Shown piece after piece: positions 34,800-46,840 of a DNA stretch of 64,000 nucleotides (the first letter of the stretch is position 1; each line of letters starts with the position of its first letter). This DNA comes from Diphasiastrum complanatum (Eukaryota > Streptophyta > Lycopodiopsida > Lycopodiales > Lycopodiaceae): the NCBI GenBank assembly GCA_029204225.1, contig CM055107.1, positions 49,342,546 to 49,406,545 of the forward strand, written 5' to 3'. Both the position numbers and the translations under genes were made by a program. The notes beneath the pieces were generated by a model. It saw only the letters and a list, made by a program, of their open reading frames with translations, did no database searches and had not been told where the DNA came from.

Positions 34800-36250
34800 T
34801 GTATAGGGTTACATGTCCTTCACCTTTGCAATTTCCGCACAAGGGTACATATCCAATCTGTTTCTTCGGTTCAGGGCATTCATTGGAATAATGTGCAGGT
34901 GTTCCACAATTAAAATAGGTAGGTATCTGCTTTGTCCTTTGAACATTGTTCTTCTGCTGATTGGGTATATACTTCTACACTGGAATAAATTTTTTCACAG
35001 GAGGTCTGTATGAAGGAGAGACTGGTGTAGTAGTAGTTCTCGGATTAGAAGCTTGTACTTCATATATAGTCTCACTAGGATCTACCTCCATTAAATAAAC
35101 CAGTTCATTGTTAGAATTTCCTTCCTCATAGGAAACTTGCATTTTAGCTTTACATTCCGAATAATGGTGACCTTCCTTATTGCACTTTGTACACCATGCA
35201 TTTGACTTTCTTACTATAATGGGAGATTTTCTTTTATTCTTCGGTTGAAGAATATGAACTTTCAAATCCACAAATTTTCTTTCAAGTTTGGATACTTCAT
35301 TTTTCCATAAGGTCTACTATTTCTGATTGCTCTTCTTTGGATTTTTTGTTCATGTCTTATGGCATTTTGAAGTTCTCCTTGGAGATTCATCTTCACTCAA
35401 ACTATCCGAATCCGAACTAGAACTTGATGATGAACTAGTCTCCGATCCTGGTCGTCTGAAGAATATTTATTCTTTTTCTTTTTAATAAACTCTTTCCTTG
35501 ACCTTCGGCTTCTCCATATCCGAGAAGTCTCATAATTCTCTGCCGTAGCAATTACATGCTCAAGGCTTTCCATAGGTCCATGCCTGCAATATCGATCTAT
35601 TCTTTTGGGTAATCCCCTCAAGAACCATTCAATCTTCATGGCTACTGGATATACTCCACTCAGTTGACCAATTAGTTTTTTGACCCTTCGAGTATACTTC
35701 CTTAGAGATTCTTTCTCTTTTTGCCTGATTGAATTCAATTGGGCAAGTATTCGTGTTGAATAACCAATTTTTCTTAATTGCTTCACGAATTGGGTTTTTA
35801 AATTTCCCCAAGTTGTTAACAGATCAGATTTGATCTGGCTGTACCATGTTCTGGCTTCTTTTCTGAGAAGTCCGGGTAATATTCTTAGTTTGTCAGCATC
35901 TAAAATTTCTCTATTGCTTGGTGCAATAGACTCAAATTGAGACACATAGCTATCTGCACCTTCTAAGGCTTTTCCCTTAAGATAATCAGACCGGATTTTA
36001 GAAGAAGACAATCCTGGAGCAACCATATCTTCTTTATCTTTGTCGTCCCGATCAAGGGTTGGATTGGGTGATTTTTCTTTTTCCAATTCACTTTCTGATG
36101 TGGAAGACTCCTTGTAATCAAGTCTCCTTCTTCGAGTATCCCAATTTAATTCTCATTCCTGTTCTCTGCGCCTTCGTCTTTCTTCTTTTTCTTTCTTTGT
36201 CTTTCTCTCCAATGTTGGTCTTTGAACATAAAAGTACATAAAGGTTGGAT
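34800..36250 (-). pseudogene. Ty3/gypsy gag pseudogene
   Basis: Related to the gag at 59.69 kb. The 229-codon frame (36086-35397) has ADSYVSQFESIAPSNREILD, then ADKLRILPGLLRKEARTWYS and GVYPVAMKIEWFLRGLPKRI. The frame at 35271-34975 has a CCHC knuckle (CTKCNKEGHHYSEC). Past a TAG near 34979 two more knuckles follow (FNCGTPAHYSNEC with its first Cys changed, then CGNCKGEGH), cut off at the microsatellite. An N-terminal Lys/Arg/Glu-rich stretch extends to about 36250 with a stop. Protease, RT and integrase are absent. Confidence 0.88.
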
Positions 36251-36309
36251 TTTGTAACTTTAACATTTAAAAGATCGAAAATCGATTTTACAAAAAAAAA
36301 AATTGATGG

Positions 36310-38290
36310 GTCAAAAATTGAATATTTTTGGACAAGTCCGTCGACTTTGGGTCGGATCGGATTGGTTTGAATATTTTCGATCCAATAGACATTCGATTCT
36401 TAACAAAAATTGATCGAAAGAAATTCAACACGTGGAGAGATGGTAATCCTTTCTTCACACGATCTCGTGCATCAACAAGTGCGTACAGACAAGTGGTATT
36501 TTCATCTCATTATTGCTCATGTCTTTTGAGATATATTACGATTTTGTCAGAAAGACTGATTGCATGATATAAAATCTTCTAGGATTATCTTTCAATCAAT
36601 AATCTTTTTCTTTATAAATCCTTCAATTGATGTGTGAATCGTTAATACCTTCAACGTTTCATTCTCAATCTTCTGCTCACAATGCTCTCTCTCTTGTTTC
36701 TATCAAAATGGCTGATTGTGGCTTAATCAGAGGCGGACACATAATCAGAAGATGGGTAATAATGTTGCCCCCAATATCGATGAAGACTCTGGTATTACCT
36801 CTAAAGATTCTCCTCCTACTAATTACTTTTCCAACATGGAAGAGATGTTTTTTAAAGAAGTAGAACCAGAACAAAAAGAACCTAGTTCCAAAGAATACAA
36901 TAATCCATTGGTTCGCAATCTTCTGGCGTTCAGAGTATTGACAATGTTGTTGATATTATGCACAAGTTTAGACGTGTTCAGCTTGACTATGGCTCTGTAT
37001 TACGGAACCCATTTGATGTAGAAATTTTGTTGTCAAAATTTTGCGTAGTATTATACTAAAGAAGACTCTGATGTTAACGCATCTTTGGATATGAATATTA
37101 TTTCTGTTTATTTTGCAACACGCTTGTTTCATGGATATGCATAATTCTCAATTGCTCTGACAATATCTTGATAACAAGTCTTGTGACGCCCGTTTCAATG
37201 AAATTCTCCTTTAGTTTTTAGAAGATTTCCCAAGATCAAAATTTATTGTTCAAGTAGGAGATTAAATCTCCTGAAATAGCCAACTTGTCCAAGGAATAAT
37301 CTAAGCGAGTCTCTATCTTCAATGCTTCTAAGAAAATTCTCGCTGGACATCTTGAATCATATTCCTTGAACCACAAAATAATAATTCCCACAGATTAATA
37401 TCCCATTCTCCCTGATGGCACCAAAATTTGGCATATGTCGTGATATATCAAATTGTGTTTTAAGGTATTTAATGTAGTATATAAGATGTCATTCCGCATA
37501 AAGAGAGAATTAATGACATTAAACTCATGGAAATTGTCATTCAATGTAAAAGATGGATAATTGATTATCAAGGGATATTTAGTTCAGGCATCCTGTATAG
37601 CCTTTTCATTATTAAATGATGATCTCATTAATACTGACAGAGATTTGTTAATGGTTCCCTCCAATAAATTGCCATGCATGACCATCATTTGATTGAGAGA
37701 CTAACAGTCACTACACACACGACCATAATACCCACAAGTTTCAAAATTATGCTTCCTCCAGTTCTAACTCAGTAGCTAAGCACCCTGCAAAATGACTTGG
37801 GGAGTCAAACATCCCCTCTTATCCTACTTCTCATAATCTGACCGAAAGCACAATTACACTATTATGAATCAATTTAGACGTATTCTTCAATATGGTTTGG
37901 ATTTGAACTATCTCAATAGGCCATCAATCACTCTTTACCAAACATTCATCATTTACTTGAAAGTGACACAACTTACATATCTATCCAGACTCTGGAAAAA
38001 AAGTGAGCAACAAACACATTCAATCGTTTAAAGAGCAAATATTCACAATCACTCATACACATAAGCGCCAAAGTATTTGCTTACAGAACTATCCTTATTA
38101 AAATCAGGTGTACAACAACTCTTTATAGTCTTGCGACTGTAGATAACCATTTAACTATCATAACTACTGTAACTACTATTCTCGGATTTGGATAATTTTT
38201 GGACCTTGGATCGGATCGGATCGGGTCTAAAAATTCCGATCCAGTGGAAATCCGATCCTTAGTAAAAATCTGATCTAGTCAAGAGTCCAA
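36310..38290. repeat. Pair of diverged direct repeats with unassigned DNA between
   Basis: 36320-36425 and 38180-38275 share the order ttttggac…cggatcggat…ttcgatcca…ttcgat…aaaaattgatc with many substitutions. The 1.75 kb between them has only short frames, the longest (36716-37021) acidic and unrecognised. It could be an old non-autonomous element bounded by degenerate terminal repeats. Confidence 0.35.
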
Positions 38291-38499
38291 AATACTAAAA
38301 CTTCCAAAACACTTAAACTATTCATTACTTCGGAAAAGCAACTATATATAATCAAAGTTTTAAATAAATAAAAACTTAAAACTGGTCATGTGACTAAATC
38401 ATGTCATCACAAGCACATATTCCGATAGCTATTCTGATGGCTAATTTTCTATTCATCAGATGATTTAGCATGTTGTGCTTTGTTGTAGATCCACATATT

Positions 38500-38850
38500 T
38501 TGTTGTACTAGATTTTCAGCTGGTCGGAGTGGTCATCGGAATACGCGGATTTCTTTTATTCAGTTTAGCGTCTCCAATTTCGATGGCTTCCGAAGCCAAT
38601 TTATTTTAAGTAGTAGTTCCAAGATCTTTTATAGTATCTATATTAGTGTATTTGCTGTAGATCCAAATATATTGTTTAGATTTCTTGAAGGTCGGAATAG
38701 GCGGATCTCTTTGATTGAATATATTGTCGCCTATTCTGATAGCTATTTCGAAGCTAGTTCATTTCAGTATATTGTAGGTCCAAGTTTTTGCATAGTATCT
38801 ATATTAGTTTTATTTAATATAGACCCAGATCGAGTACATTTTTTAGATCT
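38500..38850. repeat. Degenerate tandem repeat, about 170-bp period
   Basis: gtcggagtgg…cgcggatttctttt…cgaagccaattt…tagtatctatattag recurs as gtcggaatagg…cggatctcttt…cgaagctagttc…tagtatctatattag, with traces of a third unit. The 96-codon plus frame at 38672-38962 lies across it and is probably incidental. Confidence 0.6.
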
Positions 38851-38999
38851 ACGCATCTTTGTTATTTTTTATGTAGATTTAGTTTTTGCTTTGAGTGGAT
38901 TAGGTTTTTTCGGATTTTTTTTGCAAAAGTTTAGATTGTTGCAAGAATTTTTTTTGTGGTAATATACTTGAGAGCTTCACTATTGGTTTTTGTTTTGCT

Positions 39000-41500
39000 A
39001 GTTTGTTTGATGATTTCTAGGCCGATGACCATCAGAGCATTTGAGATGCACATTCAGTAGCAGATCCCAGGTATTGACAGGGTTGAAATGGAAGTCGAAA
39101 TGCATGATGCTATTTTCAACAATATACCAATGTCTATTCTTACGTTTGTTCCAACCTTAAGGCTTTATTTTTTTATAAAAGCCGAATGAGAAACACCATC
39201 ACCAGAAAATTGGGCACTACAAGTATCAAATATCACACTAGGACAATGGGCCACGGTACCAAAATGGGCAAAACCTTCATACTTAAGGAAGTACCTAAAT
39301 GCATAAGGGCCACCCAAAGATCAATTATCAAGAAGGACCAGAAAAATGTCAAAGATCATCTGAATTTAAGAGGATGCCGACAAAATGTGAAGTACCGGGC
39401 ATAAGACCTTGACTCATGTTTACAAATGGGAAATTTCTATTGGATGAGAACATTGACCCACATGGGCCATGTACTTTGGTCATGTATGCCCATGTGGCCC
39501 TATCTACACTCTTCAATGCCATTTCAGAGTCCACATGGCACAAAGCCAAAAAGTCTTAATGAACACTTGAAAATGAAATGTTGAATGGTCAAAGGGTAGG
39601 ATGAAATGAAAAATCGAAAGGTTGGGGCGTCATCCGTTGACAGATATACATGCATGGCCAGCCTCATGCAAAAGAAACCAGATTGAGAACCAATTCTGTT
39701 TTTTCATATCATTATGCTTTCATGTTTGTTTTATTGCGTAGCCTTGCAGAGGTGCGATGGTGATATTCCTTCTTTACGTAATTTGTTGAGGGTGATGGAG
39801 ACCAACTTTTCTTTCATGAGAGCCGAAAGGATCGTGGAACTGATCGTTGTGTTTGAGAATTTCTTGAGTATCTGTCAAAATCACTATCGCGGAGCTAACA
39901 CATATCAAAGATGGAGAGTGTGGAGTAACGTTAGTATTGTTGAATATCATGTTTCCGAGAGTATTGATCACCCATGTACGTAAGAGCTTCAGGGGAATGG
40001 TACTTTGATTATGAGAACGATGGATTAACGGTTAAGTCTACTCCTGCTCAAGAGCTGGTATGGGCAGAGTCTCAGAGCTCCAAATTTTGATTGACCAGCG
40101 TTGCTACATTAACTACTTTGATTAAGATTTTTGGAGGCTACATACTGAGCGATTGATACAGATCATGATCACTGACGGACGGGATAGGGAGAGAAATCCT
40201 AGCTGACAACATGAGCATCCTCTGAACGTGCGTTGACTCACAAAAGTATCATCTTGTTGCTCTCTATCCTCCATGAAAGATTTGAGGCATTCCATTGCTA
40301 CTGCTGTAGTTGAGAACTAACGTCGTTGACCATCCTCATAGTGCGAATACCACTTAGTTTTTAGTAAAGTTTCAGTTTATGGTGCGATCATTTGAAGAGA
40401 CCATTGTTTCAGTACCTACATGAGCATGATTGCGTTAAGCAGCACCTATCGGGCCTAAGTAGACATCACTACTTTGATGTGTAACTGAGAGATTACCTTC
40501 AATCCATCTCTATGGGAGTGCTCACCGTGCATTTAAGCAGTTGTATTATGAATATTGGTCTAACTGATCTTACATCACGTTTGAAGTATGGATTCTCAGT
40601 ATACTTTTATCTGTCTCTATATAGTGATGAGATAACTAATTTCATAATGAATCCTATCAAAGCACTAGGATTGGTTTGAGCAAATGTTAACTCCATCACT
40701 GATATGGGGACCGATTGAGAATGTACGTCTGATTATCGTGGAAGAGCTATCATTGAGCTAGAGCTGTCATTGCTGTCTGCTATGGAGCAATCGAAGGATG
40801 TTGTCTCTGTTGCTTTGTCGATTGAAACTTGCTAAACACAGTTTGTAGAAGACTGATGAGGAAGCTGATATCTAGCTGTCCATGAACTGCATGAGCTCAC
40901 TTTGGATCCTGCACGACTATCAGTCATTCTAGCAACCAGTCTGCACTTAGGAGCAACACTTCTTGGTGTCTACAAGGTGAACTCCAGCAACACTACACTC
41001 TCCCGGAAGCCTAACCTTTGCATGATTGTTCTCTTATTTCCTGCGGGCTGGAGCTGGAGGAGACCTGAGAAGAGAACCTCACATGTAAGTTTCCTCATTT
41101 TGTTCTCACACTCTGCTACCTGCTTATTCAATCTGTGATAGATGATGCAATTGTGTATGTCATAGATGTCGCAGCAGTGATTACAGCTTCATATTGAAAA
41201 ATCTTTAATGCATACTGTTTTCTTCCATGTCTTCATAAAAAAAGATGATAGCATGCTAAAAGAACTCGTAGATAGTGTATTGTTATGTCTCAGGAGAAAG
41301 TTAAATGCAGGATAGTTGTGATTTGAGGTGATGATAGTTTTAGACTCTACCAGGATTGCTAGTTTGCTCAGAATGATTGCTTTTTGTCTAAATGCATGGA
41401 GAAAACCTTTAAGGAATGTTGCTTGAGTGAATGTGATGAGTGAATTAAGCAAGTCATCCTCGTCTCCTTGGAACAAAGGAGTGAGGTTAAGCTCACTCTA
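39000..41500 (+). other. Degenerate open stretches upstream of the unknown coding family
   Basis: Several plus-strand frames resemble decayed coding DNA: near 39027 (MTIRAFEMHIQ, stop, QIPGIDRVEMEVEMHDAIFN), near 39714-39983 (SLRNLLRVMETNFSFMRAER) and near 40480-40830. None is recognised. They precede, on the same strand, the better-conserved frames at 41653-42728 and may be the 5' part of the same gene. Confidence 0.25.
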
Positions 41501-41652
41501 GTTGGAACACACTACATGAGTTAAGAACAAACCTATTGTCGATTTTCATCTAGAACCACAATAGTCAAGATAACCCGTTGGAACACACGGTTCTTGACTA
41601 CTCACTATCAGCCATCTAGAAACCAAGATGGTTTGGGAATTGCACGCTACAC

Positions 41653-42728
41653 TTGAACAACTCCCATGACTATTTAGATGGAAGGGGTGTACTTAACGAA
41701 TACTTTGGGAAAGGGTCATATAATACAGCCATGATTCACTACCTAATGACAATAAGCATCGAGAATGTTTCGTCCAAGCCCTCCCTAGGTCCTAATATTC
41801 TGTACACTGCTACACCTTATTTGTATATCACCGTCCTTACAGGCCTGAAAATAATGTACCAACAACGGATTGTGTCCATCTTTAGTGCTACTAGATTAGC
41901 AGAGATCCTAGCAACTCCAGAGCCCTGCATATTACCACTGCTAGATTATGGTAGGACTAGGGATGTTTGTATTCTGATCCTCTTCTAGAAATGTTAGAAG
42001 CCCACACATGCATAGAGGTTTATGTGAATGATTATTGATTGAGGAGTGTTAGTTATATTGAGAGCTTGACATGTCAGAGAAGCAGTCAACTATTATATGG
42101 CCTACACCTCGAACCCAAGGAGGTATTGCCCCGTAGTCAAAATAATTGGATGGGCTTCACTAGAACCGATATCATTAGACACCACCATTGGAATTGTAAG
42201 GGCTGGGGATTTAGCCATTGAAGTTGATAATGAGGGATTTAGAGTCAAAACATCCATGTACATCAGAATGAACGACTCATGGGTCCTGGTAGCAACACGC
42301 TCCATAGAACTTCAAAGTGCTACTAGGACGAGATCTGGGCCTGGATTGTTATGACTGGGTTAGGATTGCGAGAGCTACCTCTACCAGGTGACTTTTGCCA
42401 GTTGAGTAGTAATGTAAGGGTTTATCATTATTTATATTCCAGGGATTTCCATAGACATCTGCTAGCTGGAGATAGATTGTTCAGAGTTAGACATAATGCA
42501 AACTGTAGTTCCCTTGTAGTGTATGAGTTGAGTGAAGATTCTACGTGGAAAGAGTTAGGAGGATCATTTACCCAATATACTGAATTGCATCTAGGGCTTC
42601 CCGATCCATTGCCAGAGTATGTGTTAGAGAACTTAAATGATATCATCAAGGATTCTGGAAGAGATCCTCGAGAAGAATACGAGGAGGAGGTAGCTCTGGA
42701 ACTTCGCAAGCGAGCAAGATATCATTAG
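41653..42728 (+). pseudogene. Unrecognised coding family, member B
   Basis: Three consecutive plus frames: 41653-41988 (LGPNILYTATPYLYITVL; RLAEILATPEPCILPLLDYG), 42097-42354 (RRYCPVVKIIGWASLEPISL; EVDNEGFRVKTSMYIRMNDS) and 42351-42728 (ELPLPGDFCQLSSNVRVYHY; FTQYTELHLGLPDPLPEYVL; acidic C-terminus). Short stretches align at protein level with 6.64-7.2 kb although the DNA has diverged, which indicates both descend from a real coding gene. A stop and frame changes separate the pieces. No domain is recognised. The end lies about 640 bp upstream of a primer-site-like motif, as in member A, so a retroelement-linked role such as an extra or LTR-borne gene is possible but unproven. Confidence 0.5.
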
Positions 42729-43360
42729 AGCAAGTCGTGAGTTTCAAGAAGCATTAGAGGAGTTCTAAATCCAAAAAAGACCCTTTGTAAAGATTCTTTT
42801 TATATTTTTTCTCAATTTTTTCTTACACATGGACCAATCAAAACACTCAAATTTGAAATCTACGTAACGTAACTTTTTGAGTCTACATTTTAATTCCACA
42901 CTGAAAATGGCATAACTTTTTAATGGTAAGTCCAAATTTAGCGGAGTTTGGTGTATTGGAAAGCGCTCTACAAGAACTTTCCAGTGATATGTTAGATGAC
43001 ATACTTCTGAGCTACGATTAAAAAGTTATGGCAAGTCAAAAGTATTGGGGTTATAATATTTTAATAATATAAACTACATCTTGCACGAATTCTTAAAGTG
43101 TCTTTTTGGAGCTCAAAACTCCTCTAATGACTGAGGAAGTGAGTATAACCCTTTATAGGCTATGTCTCTAGAGGCCTGGAAAACCTCTACTAGCTATAGA
43201 GGTATGGCTTGGTCAATAGAACATGTCAGAGATCCCCTAGTTAGCTTTGTGTTTGAGACGTGTACGACCATTCTCGTAATAGCACGACACTGAACACATA
43301 GTGGTGCTGTATCCTGTTATGTGTTTTTCCCTTAGCTTTGATCCCCTGAGTGGGAAATGC
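42729..43360 (+). repeat. LTR- or leader-like block before the motif array
   Basis: The last 240 bp match 7210-7473. The first part (42780-43100) is AT-rich and has no counterpart at member A. No genes. Confidence 0.4.
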
Positions 43361-43835
43361 CGTAACATTTTTGGTGCGTCTACCAGGAGTGGCTTGATAA
43401 GGGACTATTGTTTGGAAAGTAGTTATCATACAAATGGAATGTCCTAAGAATTTGGTAAATTGAATGAGTACGTTGTTTAGACCGTCAGCCGCACACGTAA
43501 CATTTTTGGTGCGTCTGTCGGGAGTGGCTTGATAAGGGAATATTGCTTGAAGCGTAGTGATACTATCAATGGTCTACAAATTTCATGTGTTTGTGAGTGC
43601 AAGTGTTGAGAATGATTCTATTGTTTAGACCGTCAGACGCACACGTAACCTTTTTGGTGCGTCTGTCGGGAGTGGCTTGATCAGGGAATATTGCTTGAAG
43701 GGTAGTCATACTATCAATGGTCTAAAAATTTCATGTGTCGGAGATCGCAAGTGTTGCGAATGATTTTGTTGTTTAGACCGTCAGACGCACACGTAACATT
43801 TTTGGTGCATCTTGGAAGTGGTCATTGATTGCTTG
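43361..43835 (+). repeat. Tandem array (135/148/148 bp) of hairpin plus primer-site-like motif
   Basis: The core CGTAACATTTTTGGTGCGTC starts at 43361, 43496, 43644 and 43792 (last unit degenerate). From the second unit on it is preceded by CCGTCAGACGCAC, which pairs at 12 of 13 positions with GTGCGTCTGTCGG across a 14-base loop (43630-43642 with 43657-43669 in the clearest unit). The motif TTTGGTGCGTCTGTCGGGA matches the primer-site-like sequence at 7474. Confidence 0.85.
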
Positions 43836-43839
43836 GAAG

Positions 43840-45350
43840 AAGGTTGTTGTCTCTCTAAGAAATGAGATCATTATCTATTGTTGTGAGAAGTGATTTGGAT
43901 TGTCTAGAAACACCGTACTGCTTGAAGATAGACCATTTTGAGGAATTATGCATTGGGGAATATCTTTTCTTCATTGTATCGATGAACTGAGATAGATTGA
44001 AATATGCAAATCAATTACTCGTATTAGCTCTAAAATAGGCTCCAAGACTAGAAGAAAAACTTTGTGTTGTTAGGTGCTTATTGTCTTTCCACTAAACCCA
44101 TATAGGTTTGCTGCAGTCCATATTGGTGGTATACACTTTAATCATGACTAGTATTCAAAATTATTACGACTAGTATTCACAATAATTTTGATCAATATCT
44201 AATTTATTACCTTTACAATATTCGCGAGTTTGGATAATTTTCTCCAACCATCAATCATGTAATCTTCCAGACGCATCTCTTAAAAGTCAATCAAATCTTC
44301 ATCCAATATATGAAAGACATTTTGTATATATCATGCAAAACAAGACACTATTAGATACAATAAATATATTTTGACAAAGAAATTACCAAAATATATTCTC
44401 AAGAGTCATATTTGATCATTCAAGCATGCGAGAGCACAATACGAAGGAGAAAAAACTAGAACATGTGAAATCAAGCATGCATCATCTTTTAAGTCTCCTA
44501 CTCACATACATGATTACTATAATCTCGATGTTCACAATTAAGCATGCAATAGCCAATTAAAGTTGTTTTTTGTTCTCTCTATGCATGCATGCTATGTTAT
44601 TTTTTGCATGTAATAAATTGATCCAAGAAAGCATACTACATTTCAAAACACTAAACAACATGTTTGCAATTTTAAAAACATGTGAGATCCCTGTATTTGG
44701 AAATGATAAGAGATTTTTACATGAACTCATACGGGAACAAAATCAAAGAAAACTTACATGTGCAAAATTTGAGATTTCAACATTTGGAAGACTTCACTTG
44801 GAATGCCTAACATCCAAGCCCTAGCTTTAAAACCCCTAACAGCCAAGCCAAGCCATAAAAGTTTAGACCGCCACCACATTTTGGCCATCAATGTTGACTT
44901 TCTTTTAATGCCAACCTCAAAAAATAGTTACATAGTAACACCTTTGCAAAGCAAGGCCAAAAATTGCAACTTTTCAGGATTTTTAAAAATTGGTTGCTAA
45001 ATTTTATTTTCCTAGAAATTTTCCAATCAATTCAAGATCTCAATTTGAATTTCCTCGATACAAATCTCATAGGAACTATTGGATTAAGATTAGGATACAT
45101 GTGCATGCAACCCAAGGTAAGATAACTAGGGACTTGAATCTGAATATAAGTAGTTTTCAAAATCTCCTCATTGGTAATTTTCAAAAGGTGTTGAAAAAAA
45201 ATCAAAACACCTCAAATACATCAAATAAAAATCAGCAACATTTGCATAAGAAAGTCGATTAGCATTTTCAACCAGTCATGAGATTATGGACCATGAAGCT
45301 TTCCATATGCTATGAATGAGCAAAATTTGTTGGTGTTCTCATCTCAAAAA
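43840..45350. other. AT-rich DNA, nothing recognised
   Basis: Short frames only on both strands. No domain, terminal repeat or tandem structure was identified. Confidence 0.4.
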
Positions 45351-45357
45351 TAACTGA

Positions 45358-46668
45358 TCACACATACTTGTACTCTTCTTTACTAAGAATCCAACTTGCT
45401 CTTGGAATACTATGGGTAATATTTTCATCTGCACCCAACTTTGGCCAATACTCTTTTCTTGTTTTTGATAGTTGCAAGTCCTCTCGAGCATGTATACTAT
45501 CTTTATCACCCGCCATGTGTTTCCATATTGATTCGGCCACATTTTTAAATATGTGCATATGATCAAGCAAATGATTGATCAACATATTATTCGAATATGG
45601 TATACAATGAAAAATATATAGTCTTTTCATACCATTTATTGGCTTAGTCTTGGATTCAATCCAAAGTTTGTGCAAATCTGCCATTGACATTTTTGTTGGA
45701 GGATTTCTTGTCTCTTGTCTTCCCCTAAATCCTCTTTTTTGTGTATTCCTGAATGGATGATCTTCAGGCAAATATTTTCGATGACTTTCATATACAACTT
45801 TTTTCAAATGGCATGAGTGTCGATTATCAATATTTGGTCCACAAATGAGACACGCATGATGTCTAGAAGCTGTAAAGCCTAATAAATTCAAACAAATAAA
45901 CATAAGCATGTTCCACAATATAATAACATGAAATTATTAACAAATAGGCATGTTCCACAATACAATAACATGAAATGATTACCTGAACAATCACCCAATC
46001 CTGGATAGTCATGCATTGTCCACGTTAAAATGGCACGCATCTTAAAATTTCTTTTTGGGGCTGACGTGAGATGTCTTAGCATTGGACCCCTTTCCAAAGT
46101 ACTTCTAATTGCTCAATTAAGGGTGCAAGGTAAACATTCATATTTTTCACTTTATGTTTTCCAGGAATAAGAAGTGCTAACATTAGATGACCTTTTTTAT
46201 GCTCAACCTAGGTGCTATGTTATAATTCACCAAAACCATGGCCAAGTAGACCATGTGCTTGCTTTGGGATTCACCCCATCCGTTGTAAGCCCAAACCGCA
46301 CATTTCTAGAATCACCTGCAAAACTTGGATATTGTTTGTCAATGTGTTTCCATGGAGTGAATTTGAGGGAACTCTCATTATCTCATCTAAAGAATAATGA
46401 TTCGCATGCCAATTTATAAGCTCTACAAGGGACTTGCAACGAAACATTCGTTTGGATCGTGGAATCACTTGAAAATGTCGTAGCACCTTGCATGGAATAT
46501 TAGTCCCTTGTAAATCATCTCTATAACGAGTGTCACATATTAGACATCTCCTAAGTGTTGAAACTCACCTCGATACAATATGCAATCCTTTGGACATGCA
46601 TGATGCAATTTGTAGTCCATTCCCAATGACTTTAACATCTTACGTGCCTCGGATCTTGTCTCTAGCAT
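45358..46668 (-). pseudogene. CACTA TNP2 transposase pseudogene
   Basis: From 46668 downward: LKSLGMDYKLHHACPKDCIL, then CLICDTRYRDD after a frameshift; VIPRSKRMFRCKSLVELINW; KKGHLMLALLIPGKHKVKNM and NVYLAPLIEQLEVLWKGVQC; ILTWTMHDYPGLGDCSG; then an intron with GTAATC donor and TTATTAG acceptor (about 45985-45880); then ACLICGPNIDNRHSCHLKKV and HRKYLPEDHPFR. This is the order of Pfam Transposase_21, the DDE-type transposase that cuts CACTA ends. Several frameshifts and stops make it inactive. The intron holds a 45-bp tandem duplication. The gene is divergent from the second CACTA gene, whose start is 170 bp away. Confidence 0.88.
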
Positions 46669-46840
46669 AATGTTTCCTTCTGGGAGTATCTTACACAATA
46701 ATATGTACAAAACCAAATGAATCTACCTAGTACATATACAGTCAAAACTTGCTTGCAAGACAAAATACATTACACCACATCATGATGATCGTATACATCA
46801 TCTATTAAATTATCCATGATTTCATTTTCATCATGCATAG

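Noticed and set aside
43361-43835. CRISPR-like array
   Set aside because: Units are contiguous 148-bp tandem repeats without unique spacers, in plant nuclear DNA.
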